Shown here: one piece after another, positions 1-8,689 of the stretch | Layout of the letters: the number at the start of each line of letters is the position of its first letter | Position numbering within the stretch: position 1 is the first letter of the stretch | DNA from: Christensenellaceae bacterium | Lineage (GTDB): Bacteria; Bacillota; Clostridia; Christensenellales; DTU072 | NCBI GenBank assembly: GCA_031259965.1 | Contig: JAIRKT010000097.1 | Coordinates: 1-57,876, forward strand | Direction: 5' to 3' | DNA: 57,876 nt | The notes under the pieces: model-generated | Seen by the model: only the letters and a program-made list of their open reading frames with translations | What the model was told of the DNA's origin: nothing | Database searches by the model: none | Made by a program: the position numbers and the translations under genes

Positions 1-159
1 AAGCTATTAATTCCTCAAAAAAATTAACTTTGCTTCTCCACTAACTCCCCCACTCTAAGCCTAAACTTAAAATGTTTCATCAGTGGAATGTGTTCATTCG
101 TTCTTTATTCGTCTATTCAATTTTCAAGGTTCGCTCGCTGCTTTTTAGACAGCTTTAAT

Positions 160-188
160 ATAATATATTATCATCTTACTTTTGTCAA
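160..188 (-). promoter_or_regulatory. Probable promoter of a leftward stable-RNA operon beyond the left edge
   Basis: On the minus strand a -35 TTGACA (183-188) and a -10 TATTAT (160-165) are separated by exactly 17 bp. About 35 bp downstream the minus strand reads CCTTGAAAATTGAATAG (114-130), a phrase typical of the pre-16S or spacer leader of clostridial rRNA operons. No mature rRNA sequence is inside the window, so the operon itself is inferred. It could also be a tRNA operon. Confidence 0.45.
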
Positions 189-189
189 A

Positions 190-754
190 CTTTTTTATAC
201 GAATTTTGAATAAATTTTAAATTTTAAGTTTTTCCGCTTTTAATGCTTTTGTTGACAGTTAAATTTTGCTTTTTATTATGCTTTTAACTCCAAAAAACAT
301 TATATTTAAAATAAATCATTTTTGTTATCGTTGGTTTGTCAAACGTTTTGCAGCATGCTCCGCAATGGGTTTTTAAAACACAAATATAGTCCTTTGCTGC
401 TTGCTTTTTAGTAGATTTAGTCTTTTGTTCTTTTGTTTATGGCATACGCCTAATTTTGATATTTTTTTTGTTTTACCTTTATTATATTTTAAAATTAATA
501 TACTTTTTTTGTCATAAATGTTATAATATACATTAGTATAAAGGTAACCTTATATAGATATTGTAATCCACTCTTATCGTTTTTAACATAAGTGCAGTTA
601 GGTTCTTTAATTCTTTGTTTTTAAGTATTGCCGCTTATCACCATTCAAAATGTTTCTTGTAATGTTTTTTGCATTACTGTAAGCAACATTTTTCAATATT
701 TGTGCATTATTAGATAATTCATTTTGTTCTTAATATAGTACATACTAAGCATAT
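190..754. other. AT-rich intergenic region upstream of dnaG
   Basis: No coding region is visible on either strand. The plus strand has an extended -10 (TG then TATAAT, 519-527) without a good -35, which is the best promoter candidate for dnaG-rpoD. A small perfect hairpin with GTAATG/CATTAC arms lies at 659-677 inside the presumed leader. Confidence 0.4.
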
Positions 755-2584
755 TTGATTGCAACAAAGAGAGGTGTAAAACATATCGCTAAATTTACTG
801 ATGATTGGATCGCATCGCTTAAAGATCGCATTAACATTGTTGATTTTCTAAGCAAATATATGTTTGTTGCCCGCGCAGGCAACAAATATAAGGCTTGTTG
901 TCCTTTTCACATGGAAAAAACGCCTTCTTTCGTCATTAATCCTGATGAAGGTTATTATCATTGCTTTGGTTGTGGTAAATCTGGAAATGTTATTTCTTTT
1001 TTGATGGATCATGAAAGACTTTCGTATCCAGAGGCTTTGGAATTTTTAGCACACTCGGTTAATATGCCACTCCCCGAAAATGAAACACCTAGTGAAATTT
1101 CTGACAGGCGAAAAAAAGAAGAGGGCTATGAAATAATGAGATCTGCCGCTCGCTTTTATTATTCTTGTCTTGCGGATGAAAACATAGGAATTGAGGCAAG
1201 AAAATACCTAGAACAACGCAATATTTCAGCTGCAGTTATCAAAGAATTTGGCATAGGATATTCACCAGATTTTACAACGCTAGTTCTTCACCTTATGTCA
1301 AAAGGTTACTCTCGCGAGATGTTAAAATTTGTGGGGCTTGTCCATGAAACTAATGATGGTAATCTAATAGATTTTTTTGCAAAACGCCTCGTTATTCCGA
1401 TAATGAGTCCCTTTGACAAGGTTATAGCCTTTGGCGGTCGCTCTATTGATTCAACTTCTAAAGGAGCAAAATATAAAAATTCGGAAGAAACGCCTTTGTT
1501 CTTAAAACGAAACACCTTATTTGGTGTTAATCTGTTTAAAAAAAATAGAACAAAAGAAAATTTTAAATTTGCAATACTAGTCGAAGGTTACATGGATGCT
1601 ATTAGTCTATATCAAGCGGGCATAAAAAACGTCGTGGCTTCTATGGGAACTGCACTGCACATTGAACAATGCAAAGTGTTAAAAAAATTAGTTGATATGG
1701 TTTACGTTTGTTTTGATGGTGACACAGCAGGACGAGAGGCCACTTGGAAAAGTTTAGATAAATTAGCGGAAGTACAACTGGATGTGCGCGTAATTTCACT
1801 CCCAGATGGGATGGATCCTGATGACGTAATCAAAAAAATGGGAAAAGAATCTTTTTCCTCTTTGGTGGATAAATCTTTGCCCATGTACGACTTTATGATA
1901 ACATCCTTAGCTAGCAGGTATGACTTGAAAGTACCAAATGACGTTCGCAAATTTACATCGGAAGCCATTTCTTTGCTTGTAAAACTGGATTCCATTTCTC
2001 AAGATGTCTATATAAAGTTAATCTCAAATATTAGCGCAATCTCTGAGACAACACTTAAAAATTCATTAAACAATCTTCATAAAAACTCATCCAATGCTGC
2101 TAAAAAGCAAGATGCGGTCGAAGATGCTCAAAAGCAAATCAATCCCAGTACAATCTCTGATGAATCAAGATCACAAATTATAGCCGCTCGGTTTGTTTTA
2201 TCTATGTACTTTACTGACAAATCGTCTGCTATATTAGGTGATTTACGTGAAGAGTTTTTTGAATATGCACCACATTCTAGAATTTATAAATATATTATGG
2301 ATTCTATAGAAGAGCGAAAAACACCTCGCGCTGGAGATTTGTTTGACTTAATGTCAGATTATCCCAACGAAGTAAGAAAAATGCTCGATGCAGTTAATTT
2401 AATAGCCGCCTCTGAACGATCAAGGTATTATCGCAATTCATTAAATATCCTGACAAGACGCATAGAATTGCGTCGCAAAATAGAGATTCTCAATTCCATA
2501 AAGGAAACACAAGACCCAGATGAAAAGTCTAAACTACTTGAGCAATTACACTCAATAACAGAAAGTCTAAATCAAAAACAATAA
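755..2584 (+). CDS. dnaG: DNA primase DnaG
   Basis: Primase that lays RNA primers at the replication fork. The N-terminal CHC2 zinc finger shows CPFH followed by CFGCG within about the first 75 residues. The TOPRIM catalytic core carries EGYMD and, further on, DGDTAG, the metal-binding acidic motifs. The C-terminal part is the helicase-interaction region, and the 609-residue length is normal. The gene opens the dnaG-rpoD-trmK operon, with 15 bp to rpoD. The first in-frame start is TTG at 755, which has no Shine-Dalgarno. A good one (AGAGAGGTG) lies just after it, 8 nt before an in-frame ATC at 785. That position matches where DnaG homologues normally begin, so translation may really start at ATC 785. 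Confidence 0.97.
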   Translation: MIATKRGVKHIAKFTDDWIASLKDRINIVDFLSKYMFVARAGNKYKACCPFHMEKTPSFVINPDEGYYHCFGCGKSGNVISFLMDHERLSYPEALEFLAHSVNMPLPENETPSEISDRRKKEEGYEIMRSAARFYYSCLADENIGIEARKYLEQRNISAAVIKEFGIGYSPDFTTLVLHLMSKGYSREMLKFVGLVHETNDGNLIDFFAKRLVIPIMSPFDKVIAFGGRSIDSTSKGAKYKNSEETPLFLKRNTLFGVNLFKKNRTKENFKFAILVEGYMDAISLYQAGIKNVVASMGTALHIEQCKVLKKLVDMVYVCFDGDTAGREATWKSLDKLAEVQLDVRVISLPDGMDPDDVIKKMGKESFSSLVDKSLPMYDFMITSLASRYDLKVPNDVRKFTSEAISLLVKLDSISQDVYIKLISNISAISETTLKNSLNNLHKNSSNAAKKQDAVEDAQKQINPSTISDESRSQIIAARFVLSMYFTDKSSAILGDLREEFFEYAPHSRIYKYIMDSIEERKTPRAGDLFDLMSDYPNEVRKMLDAVNLIAASERSRYYRNSLNILTRRIELRRKIEILNSIKETQDPDEKSKLLEQLHSITESLNQKQ

Positions 2585-2599
2585 ACCAATGGAGGAACT

Positions 2600-3664
2600 A
2601 TGACAGATAGAGAACTAAAAATAAAACTGGAACTCGAAAAACTTCTTGAAACTTATCGACCTATTGGGTTAATAAACGAAGAAGAACTAATAACGCGTTT
2701 TGAAAAATTAAATATTGACCCTAATGAAATGGAAGACATTCACAAAGCACTCGAAAAAAATGCTATTAAGATTAATGATATTACAACACCCGACAAAAGT
2801 GATCTGCTTTTGGCAAAAATGTTAAATGAAGTTAACATTGATGACTCTGTTAAGATGTATTTAAAGGACATTGGGCGTGTGCCATTATTGTCATCTGAGG
2901 AAGAACAAGTTTTATCTAAGTATATGGCAGAAGGTGATAGTGATGCTAAAGAAAGATTAATAAATTCAAATTTGCGTTTAGTAGTTAGTATAGCAAAACG
3001 CTACGTTGGCCGTGGCATGCATTTTCTAGATCTCATACAAGAAGGGAATATGGGTTTGATGCGTGCAGTGGACAAATTCGATTACACAAAAGGCTTTAAA
3101 TTTTCAACTTATGCTACATGGTGGATTCGTCAAGCTATAACTCGATCGATTGCTGATCAAGCCCGTACAATACGCATTCCTGTCCACATGGTGGAAACTA
3201 TAAATAAACTTGTTAAAACACAACGTTTGTTACTACAACAGTTGGGACGTGAACCAACACAATATGAGCTTGCTGAAACAATGGGAATTAGTGAAGTACG
3301 AGTTATGGAAATCCAGCGAATTGCACAAGACCCTGTATCCCTTGAAACTCCTATAGGAGAAGAGGATGATAGTCATCTAGGCGACTTCATTGAAGACACA
3401 AATGTTACGGCCCCAATGGAAACGGCTGAAGCAAAAATGTTAAAAGAACAGGTTGATGAAATCTTAAACACCCTAGCTCCTAGAGAAGCTATGGTCCTTA
3501 TATTAAGATATGGTTTGCGAGATAATCGCCCTAGAACCTTAGAAGAAGTTGGAAAAGTTTTTAATGTTACTAGAGAGCGAATTAGACAGATCGAAGCTAA
3601 AGCCTTGCGAAGACTAAAACACCCTAACAAATCAAAACGTCTTAAGGATTTCTTTGACAAATAA
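2600..3664 (+). CDS. rpoD: RNA polymerase primary sigma factor RpoD/SigA
   Basis: Housekeeping sigma factor. Region 1.2 ([20 protein letters not shown]), the region 2 core ([19 protein letters not shown], then [12 protein letters not shown], which contacts the -10), region 3, and region 4.2 with the [15 protein letters not shown] helix-turn-helix that reads the -35 are all in order. At 354 residues it is the short Gram-positive form with a reduced region 1.1. The ATG start follows GGAGG at 2591. It sits 15 bp after dnaG, the classical macromolecular-synthesis arrangement. The many TTGACA/TATAAT pairs in the window are the expected targets of this protein. Its last codons overlap trmK. Confidence 0.98.
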   Translation: MTDRELKIKLELEKLLETYRPIGLINEEELITRFEKLNIDPNEMEDIHKALEKNAIKINDITTPDKSDLLLAKMLNEVNIDDSVKMYLKDIGRVPLLSSEEEQVLSKYMAEGDSDAKERLINSNLRLVVSIAKRYVGRGMHFLDLIQEGNMGLMRAVDKFDYTKGFKFSTYATWWIRQAITRSIADQARTIRIPVHMVETINKLVKTQRLLLQQLGREPTQYELAETMGISEVRVMEIQRIAQDPVSLETPIGEEDDSHLGDFIEDTNVTAPMETAEAKMLKEQVDEILNTLAPREAMVLILRYGLRDNRPRTLEEVGKVFNVTRERIRQIEAKALRRLKHPNKSKRLKDFFDK

Positions 3665-4313
3665 ACTTGCCCCTAAAATTGACAAAAGAATTGAATCTAT
3701 TATTAATCAAATAAGCTGTGACACACTAGCAGATATTGGTTGTGATCATGGTATGGTTTCCGTTGTATCCATTCTTCGAAACCGAGCAAGACGCGTTATT
3801 GCATGCGATATAAGTGTAGATTGTATTGCTAAAGCTAAAATGCTAGCTGTTGAATTTTCAGTTTCAGATAAAATTGATTTTGTGATAGGTGATGGATTCA
3901 AAGCTATCACAACTATACCAGATCAGGTTGTAATAGCAGGGCTAGGTTCACATACTATTATTGACATACTATCAACTAATATACCTCTTCAAAAACTTAT
4001 TCTCGCACCTCACAGCAAAAGTGAGGTGCTGAGAAGTTTTATAAACTCTCAACTCTGGACAATTGAAAAAGATTTTATTGTGTTATCAAAAGGTCATTTT
4101 TATCCAATTATTGTAGTCAACACACTAAAAAAAGAGAAACCTCCATATAGTGCAGATGAATTGCTCTGGGGAAAAAACTTTCCTCATAGTGATTGTTTTG
4201 TAAAGATGCTAGAAAAGGAATTTCTTAAATGTTTAAACTTTGCTAAAAAAACACCTGAAGTTTTACAGCGTATTTCATTAGCCTCTTCCCTTTTAAAAAA
4301 ATATAAAATGTAA
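3654..4313 (+). CDS. trmK: tRNA (adenine(22)-N1)-methyltransferase TrmK
   Basis: SAM-dependent methyltransferase that modifies A22 of tRNAs. The SAM-binding motif [13 protein letters not shown] is near residue 25, followed by ACDIS and the family-typical [10 protein letters not shown] (NPPY-like site) and [13 protein letters not shown]. The start is TTG at 3654, preceded by AAGGA inside the end of rpoD, so the two genes overlap by 11 bp and are probably translationally coupled. Gram-positive genomes commonly have trmK directly after rpoD. The usual next gene (Nif3/YqfO) is missing here: the reading stops 4 bp before a convergent gene. The family assignment is firm. Confidence 0.9.
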   Translation: MTNKLAPKIDKRIESIINQISCDTLADIGCDHGMVSVVSILRNRARRVIACDISVDCIAKAKMLAVEFSVSDKIDFVIGDGFKAITTIPDQVVIAGLGSHTIIDILSTNIPLQKLILAPHSKSEVLRSFINSQLWTIEKDFIVLSKGHFYPIIVVNTLKKEKPPYSADELLWGKNFPHSDCFVKMLEKEFLKCLNFAKKTPEVLQRISLASSLLKKYKM

Positions 4314-4317
4314 GTTT

Positions 4318-5349
4318 CTATTTTGTTATTGTTATTTTCTTTCTATTTCTTGGTGTGTCAGGATTTATGCCCAAACATTCCGCCACATATGCCGCATACA
4401 ACTCAACCGCCATTGTGTAAATAAAGGGCGATTCCATCCCTCTGCCAGATGGCATATCTAAAGAAAATTTTGCTATCTTTCTTACTTCGGGGATGTCTGT
4501 GAATGCAATTATTTCAGCTCCTAACAATGACAATCTAGTCGCCATACTAATGAATTCCTGTGAGAATTCGGAATCAGGAGCCAACATTACAACTATAGTT
4601 CCTTCTTTTACTATTGAAATGGGACCATGCATAAATTCGCATGTTGAAAAAGGCCTTGAAAATTTATTGCTTGTCTCCATTAGTTTGAGAGACAATTCAT
4701 TAGTTACAGATTGCAACAATCCTCTAGAAAGTATTATAAAATTATCAATGTGTTTGGTTTTTTCTGCGAACAATCTAATATCATCTTTTAATGTTATAAA
4801 GGCATCTAAGAGGGGAGGAATTAGCGCTATATTTGTTTTTGCACTTGTTGCACTAAGTTTATTAGCAAGCATATACATAGCGGTTAATTCTGCAACAAAT
4901 GTTTTTGTAGCCGATATGCTTGCTTCTTCATCAACTAATAAGTCTATATAATAATCACACACTTTGGCTAGGGGCGAATTGGGATTGTTAGTAACACCTA
5001 TTACTAAGGCACCTGTTTTTTTAGCACTTTCCGCCACCATTAATGTGTCTGTTGACATGCCACTCTGAGATATCGCTAACAACATGTTATCTTTCAAATT
5101 AACTACTGAACCATAAATGGTATTGATTGAAGGCGAAAATTTTGAAACCATTATGCCGCCTATTGCCTCAGTCAAATATTTAAAATAGGTCGCAGCATTA
5201 TCGCTAGTCCCCCTAGCTACCGTCGTAATGTTCGTTATTTTTCGAGCCTTAAATTCTTCTGCAATTTCTGCAATAACTTTTTTATTGTTGTTTATAACCT
5301 TTCTCATAGCAGCTGGTGCTGAAAGAAATTCGTTTAGCATTACTGACAT
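4318..5349 (-). CDS. SIS-domain sugar-phosphate isomerase/deaminase (GlmS C-terminal/AgaS-like)
   Basis: Cytosolic enzyme with two SIS folds, like the isomerase half of GlmS but without a glutaminase domain. The first domain shows ARGTSDNAA and AISQSGMSTDTL (phosphosugar-binding Ser/Thr cluster) and ATKTFVAEL. The second contains LSRGL and CEFMHGPIS, both typical of the GlmS/NagB-II/AgaS group. A likely activity is glucosamine-6-phosphate or other amino-sugar phosphate deamination or isomerisation; the substrate cannot be fixed from sequence. AAGGAG lies just upstream of the ATG. It is monocistronic, with its own promoter and two palindromes in the leader, which suggests a dedicated repressor responding to an amino sugar. 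A classical NagB is also present at 52608-53333. Confidence 0.82.
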   Translation of the reverse strand: MSVMLNEFLSAPAAMRKVINNNKKVIAEIAEEFKARKITNITTVARGTSDNAATYFKYLTEAIGGIMVSKFSPSINTIYGSVVNLKDNMLLAISQSGMSTDTLMVAESAKKTGALVIGVTNNPNSPLAKVCDYYIDLLVDEEASISATKTFVAELTAMYMLANKLSATSAKTNIALIPPLLDAFITLKDDIRLFAEKTKHIDNFIILSRGLLQSVTNELSLKLMETSNKFSRPFSTCEFMHGPISIVKEGTIVVMLAPDSEFSQEFISMATRLSLLGAEIIAFTDIPEVRKIAKFSLDMPSGRGMESPFIYTMAVELYAAYVAECLGINPDTPRNRKKITITK

Positions 5350-5373
5350 ATGGCAACTCCTTTTTAATGTTTA

Positions 5374-5391
5374 AACAATAATATTATTGTT
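5374..5391. promoter_or_regulatory. 18-bp perfect palindrome in the SIS-gene leader
   Basis: AACAATAATATTATTGTT is exactly self-complementary. It lies between the SIS-gene promoter and its ribosome binding site, so it is a candidate operator or a short RNA hairpin. AT-rich palindromes occur by chance, so the role is inferred. Confidence 0.4.
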
Positions 5392-5405
5392 GAATGCTTT
5401 TGTTA

Positions 5406-5424
5406 AGTATCTATGCTTGATACT
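5406..5424. promoter_or_regulatory. Inverted-repeat operator overlapping the SIS-gene transcription start
   Basis: AGTATC and GATACT arms are separated by 7 bp, directly downstream of the leftward -10 box and overlapping the expected start of transcription near 5421. This is the normal place for a repressor site. The 6-7-6 geometry equals that of the repeated operators at 7780-8420, though the half-site sequences differ. Confidence 0.5.
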
Positions 5425-5427
5425 ATT

Positions 5428-5456
5428 ATTATATGTAATTATTGAAGTTTTGTAAA
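5428..5456 (-). promoter_or_regulatory. Sigma-A promoter of the SIS-domain gene
   Basis: On the minus strand, -35 TTTACA (5451-5456) and -10 TATAAT (5428-5433) are spaced by 17 bp. The predicted start near 5421 leaves a leader of about 70 nt containing both palindromes. Confidence 0.7.
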
Positions 5457-5615
5457 ATAAATGAGATTACCTTTTTGCGCCATATTAAATTTTAGTTATC
5501 CTAAAAAACAGATATCACAAAATTCCAAACTTCTCTCTAAAACAAAGCGCCTATCAAATACAATAGTTATAACAGTTGTAGTGTTAATATTGTTTTTTAG
5601 ACGCTCCACGTTATT

Positions 5616-6347
5616 TCACGAGTCCGCAGTTTCGTTTGATTCAGATTTTTCCATTTTTTTAATCACAGCCTTTACTCTTTTTTTATCAAGCAATAAAAGC
5701 CCATATGCCAATCCAATAAAAAATATAGAAACCAATACTACATATAGTCCAACTTTCCAACCTAGTTTATAGTAATCTAAAAAGTAATATGGAAAATGTT
5801 CTATTGCTCCATTAGGATCAACTCTATAAACATATCCAGATAAGCCTATGATTGTTGCTTGTACAAAATATAGAAGTGGAATCGCAGCAAAAATATATGG
5901 ATCCACTTTTTTTAGTTTTCCAGGAGTTTCAAAAATAAAATAATCACCTATTATCAAAAGCGGAGTAATTAAATGCAATTGGAAATTTTGAAACGTTAAT
6001 AAGTACTGTGTATTGCCGCTTGCTACGAATGTTGGTGCTAATACAAACCAAAATATAAGCATTGTAACCGATATTGCAAGCATAACTATGCCTGTCGTTC
6101 TTTCAAAAAAACTTGATGGGCCTTTTGTCCCTGATTTTTTTATTTCGCGCAAAGTAGCTATTAACAACATCACAAATACTATTAAAACTAATATGTTGCT
6201 TTGGTTAGTATAATACAAAAGCGAACCGCCACTTGGGCTGCCTAAAAACAAACCCGTTCCATCAAGCAAACCAAACAAACATAATATGATTGCCACACAG
6301 CGATATACTAACGCTGTAATTCTATTGTTCTTAATAGTTTCTCTCAT
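5616..6347 (-). CDS. Pr6Pr/AIG1-like multi-pass membrane protein (copy 1)
   Basis: Integral membrane protein of 243 residues with about six hydrophobic helices. It resembles the Pr6Pr/FAR-17a-AIG1 family. The conserved YYTNQSN motif has Thr47, and His125 sits in the phrase LHLITPLLIIGDYF. In eukaryotic AIG1 a Thr and a His in equivalent places form the active site of a lipid-ester hydrolase, so the bacterial protein could have a related lipid role. This is inference from family knowledge. AGGTG lies just before the ATG. It lies downstream of a clear paralogue (6523-7242) on the same strand, with about 175 bp between them, and looks like a local tandem duplication. Confidence 0.7.
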   Translation of the reverse strand: MRETIKNNRITALVYRCVAIILCLFGLLDGTGLFLGSPSGGSLLYYTNQSNILVLIVFVMLLIATLREIKKSGTKGPSSFFERTTGIVMLAISVTMLIFWFVLAPTFVASGNTQYLLTFQNFQLHLITPLLIIGDYFIFETPGKLKKVDPYIFAAIPLLYFVQATIIGLSGYVYRVDPNGAIEHFPYYFLDYYKLGWKVGLYVVLVSIFFIGLAYGLLLLDKKRVKAVIKKMEKSESNETADS

Positions 6348-6522
6348 AGCCCACCTTTAAACTTTTTAATATTTTTTCTTTACAACAATACTGCTGTGCC
6401 TAATTATCATGATTTTATTCATCTTTCTAATTTGTTATATTATAGTATTTGTATAATTTACTTTCTAATTAAAATCAAGTTTCATTTTTAAATGCTAGGA
6501 AATGAAACACTCCTTTTTGGTT

Positions 6523-7242
6523 TTATTTTGCCTCGCTAACTGTATCATTATTTTTTGATTTTAAGCGTTTTTTATCAAACCATATGAGCCCATATGCTAA
6601 GGCCAGGAAAAATATCAAAATCACAACTACATATATTGCAACTTTCCAACCCAGAACATAATAATCCATAAAGAAATATGGAAAATGCTGTTCAAATCCA
6701 GCGACGCCGTAATTAGCTCCTGAAAAACCAAGAATTGTCGCTTGAATTAAATATGAAAGAGGAATTGCAGCAAAAATCCAAGGATCTCGCCTTGTTAACG
6801 TTCCAGGCTTCTCAAAAACAAAATAATCAATTATTATTAAGAGTGGTGTTATTAAATGCGGTTGTAAATTTTGAAATGACCAAAGGCTAAATACATTCAT
6901 CCCCATTTCAGGTGCTACACTCATAAACGGTGCCAAAACAACCCAAAAAACAAGCATTGTTACTGTTATTGCTAACATTATGATAGCCGTTGGTCTCTCA
7001 CAATAGCTAGATGGGCCATGAATTCCAGATTCCTTTATGTCCTTTGCTGAACATATAATTAAAATAGCAAACATTATTATTACCAGTATGTTGCTTTGCA
7101 CTGTATAATATAACAAAAGATTAGGAGCAACATGCCCAGAAAAAACGCCTATAACGTCAAGCACACCAAATAAGGAAAGCATAAAAGAGATCACGCGAAA
7201 AAGAAGCGCTGTTATTCTATTATTTTTAATTATTTCACTCAA
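6523..7242 (-). CDS. Pr6Pr/AIG1-like multi-pass membrane protein (copy 2)
   Basis: Paralogue of the previous gene: 239 residues, the same helix pattern, and matching phrases such as KNNRITAL, LLYYTVQSNILV (Thr47), AITVTMLVFW, PHLITPLLIIIDYFVFE (His129) and LGWKVAIYVVV. The candidate catalytic Thr and His are kept in both copies, while the loop between helices 3 and 4 differs in length. The start used is TTG at 7242 with a weak GGTGA upstream; no ATG fits the family N-terminus. The function is unproven. Confidence 0.68.
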   Translation of the reverse strand: MSEIIKNNRITALLFRVISFMLSLFGVLDVIGVFSGHVAPNLLLYYTVQSNILVIIMFAILIICSAKDIKESGIHGPSSYCERPTAIIMLAITVTMLVFWVVLAPFMSVAPEMGMNVFSLWSFQNLQPHLITPLLIIIDYFVFEKPGTLTRRDPWIFAAIPLSYLIQATILGFSGANYGVAGFEQHFPYFFMDYYVLGWKVAIYVVVILIFFLALAYGLIWFDKKRLKSKNNDTVSEAK

Positions 7243-7555
7243 ATTATCACCACATCAACAAAGTACATAATATTTTCAAAAATCAAAAAAATATTATATG
7301 TGTTATTATATTAATTAACATAAATGCAGTCAAGTTTTTTATAGTCGTTTTTTTTGTTTTTCGTTTTTTATCACTTTTTTAAATTCAAAACTGTTGTACT
7401 ACAATTCATTTACCCACCTTCTTTGCAAAAAAATTCTCACAATTCGCAACCTCAAATTTTTGATTTCATATCAAACTTAAAATAATCCCCTGTTTTTTAG
7501 ATTAAATGCAGGATTTCCCACAGAATTACATCTGCTCTGATAATTAACCTATACT
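7243..7555. other. AT-rich spacer with no gene
   Basis: Poly-T-rich DNA without an open frame of note. The minus strand just below 7556 may contain further degraded IS110 sequence: a WEILH-like stretch can be read near 7507-7521 in another frame. Confidence 0.4.
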
Positions 7556-7750
7556 TTACATCACTACACCTGTAGATTCCATGCATACATCATAGCAAGA
7601 AGATTCAACCAACCAATCTCTTAATCTTTCTATATCACATGTGAAAGTAGAGAATCTACGCAATTTGCTTTCAGTTTCATATTCACCTACTGAACGAGTT
7701 ATACAAGTAACAAGAAAATCTTTGTGAACGTCTATGCCACAACAACAGTT
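7556..7750 (-). pseudogene. IS110-family transposase N-terminal remnant
   Basis: Reading the minus strand from 7750 to a TAA at 7556-7558 gives CCCGIDVHKDFLVTC, then FSTFTCDIERLRDWLVES and CMESTGV. This is the N-terminal RuvC-like DEDD domain of an IS110 transposase: the first Asp is in GIDVHK and the catalytic Glu in ESTG. The frame then stops where intact members continue with a YWKPV-like sequence, so the gene is truncated to about 60 residues and must be inactive. The same frame stays open upstream into the first copy of the 157-bp repeat, which suggests that the repeat unit and the 5' end of this element share an origin. Confidence 0.75.
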
Positions 7751-8435
7751 AACATAACAAATTCTATGTTGTATAATATACGTATCAACTAAATACGTTT
7801 TATTAAAAACAACATATTATTATGTTTCAAACCAACATGACTTTATATAATAAAGTTTGAAATCTTTGATTTTCAAATATTTGTTAAAAAAGTTTGTTAA
7901 AAACAGTTGACATAACTAATTCTGTGCTGTATAATATACGTATCAACTAAATACGTTTTGTTAAAAACAACATATTATTGTGTTTTAAACCAACATGACT
8001 TTATATAATAAATATGAAATCTATGATTTTCAAATATTTGTTAAAACGTTTGTTAAAAACAGTTGACATAACAAATTCTATGTTGTATAATATACGTATC
8101 AACTAAATACGTTTTATTAAAAACAACATATTATTGTGTTTTAAACCAACATGACTTTATATAATAAATATGAAATCTATGATTTTTAAATATTTGTTCC
8201 AAAAGTTTGTTAAAAACAGTTGACATAACAAATTCTATGTTGTATAATATACGTATCAACTAAATACGTTTTATTAAAAACAACATATTATTGTGTTTTA
8301 AACCAACATGACTTTATGTAATAAATATGAAATCTATGATTTTCAAATATTTGTTAAAAAAGTTTGTTAAAACAGTTGACATAACAAATTCTATGTTGTA
8401 TAATATACGTATCAACTAAATACGTTTTGCTAAAA
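7746..8435 (+). repeat. Five tandem ~157-bp units, each with a promoter and an operator
   Basis: Units begin at 7746, 7904, 8060, 8217 and 8373 (periods 158, 156, 157, 156); the fifth is cut off after its operator. Each unit opens with CAGTTGACATAAC, where -35 TTGACA is followed after exactly 17 bp by TATAAT. The -10 boxes are at 7772, 7930, 8086, 8243 and 8399. Copy 1 has TTAACA instead. Just after each -10 comes a perfect inverted repeat ACGTAT-7-ATACGT (7780-7798 in copy 1). Further on in each unit is a weak hairpin, AAAAACAA/TTGTGTTTT. The near-identity implies recent amplification or strong selection. All promoters point towards the T4SS operon. No conserved open frame or ribosome binding site is present in the units. 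Confidence 0.9.
8376..8404 (+). promoter_or_regulatory. Proximal promoter (fifth repeat) of the T4SS operon
   Basis: TTGACA (8376-8381), a 17-bp spacer and TATAAT (8399-8404) form a consensus sigma-A promoter. The ACGTAT-7-ATACGT inverted repeat starts three bases after the -10, so a bound repressor would cover the start site. The predicted leader to the first gene is about 280 nt. Confidence 0.8.
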
Positions 8436-8586
8436 ATAGCATTCAATTAAATTGCAATCGCTATCTGCATCAAGATTTAGTGGATTAAAAATCTTCATCT
8501 TCTGTTTGATTGTAACGATCTACAAACAATTTGTTTACTATTAGAATAGTAACTAATGAATGATATGTTTACAAATAGGCAATAAA

Positions 8587-8636
8587 TGTGGATAACTTAC
8601 CTGAAATGTGGATAACTTACTTGATTTTGTGGATAA
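8587..8636 (-). promoter_or_regulatory. Three perfect, helically phased DnaA boxes in the leader of the T4SS operon
   Basis: TGTGGATAA, the reverse complement of the consensus box TTATCCACA, occurs at 8587-8595, 8607-8615 and 8628-8636. Spacings are 20 and 21 bp, about two helix turns, so the boxes lie on one face of the DNA. They lie between the repeated promoters and the first gene. Possible roles are DnaA control of transcription, DnaA titration, or an element origin. Confidence 0.8.
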
Positions 8637-8689
8637 CTGCCGCAAACTCATTAAAATTTTATACTATCCCTATTACGGAGGTTTTTATT

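Noticed and set aside
5461-5772. 103-codon plus-strand frame
   Set aside because: Antisense to the 3' end of the Pr6Pr gene, with no ribosome binding site or recognisable sequence.
7820-8370. Small frames beginning MTLYNK in the repeat units
   Set aside because: Lengths differ between copies (7, 23, 12 and 20 codons), there is no ribosome binding site, and stops are not conserved.
7746-8435. CRISPR array
   Set aside because: Units are ~157 bp and alike throughout; there are no short repeats with variable spacers and no cas genes.
8588-8689. Upstream extension of the ArdC frame starting at GTG 8588
   Set aside because: It starts within a DnaA box, has no ribosome binding site, and codes for unusual repeated sequence; ATG 8690 has a well-placed GGAGGT.
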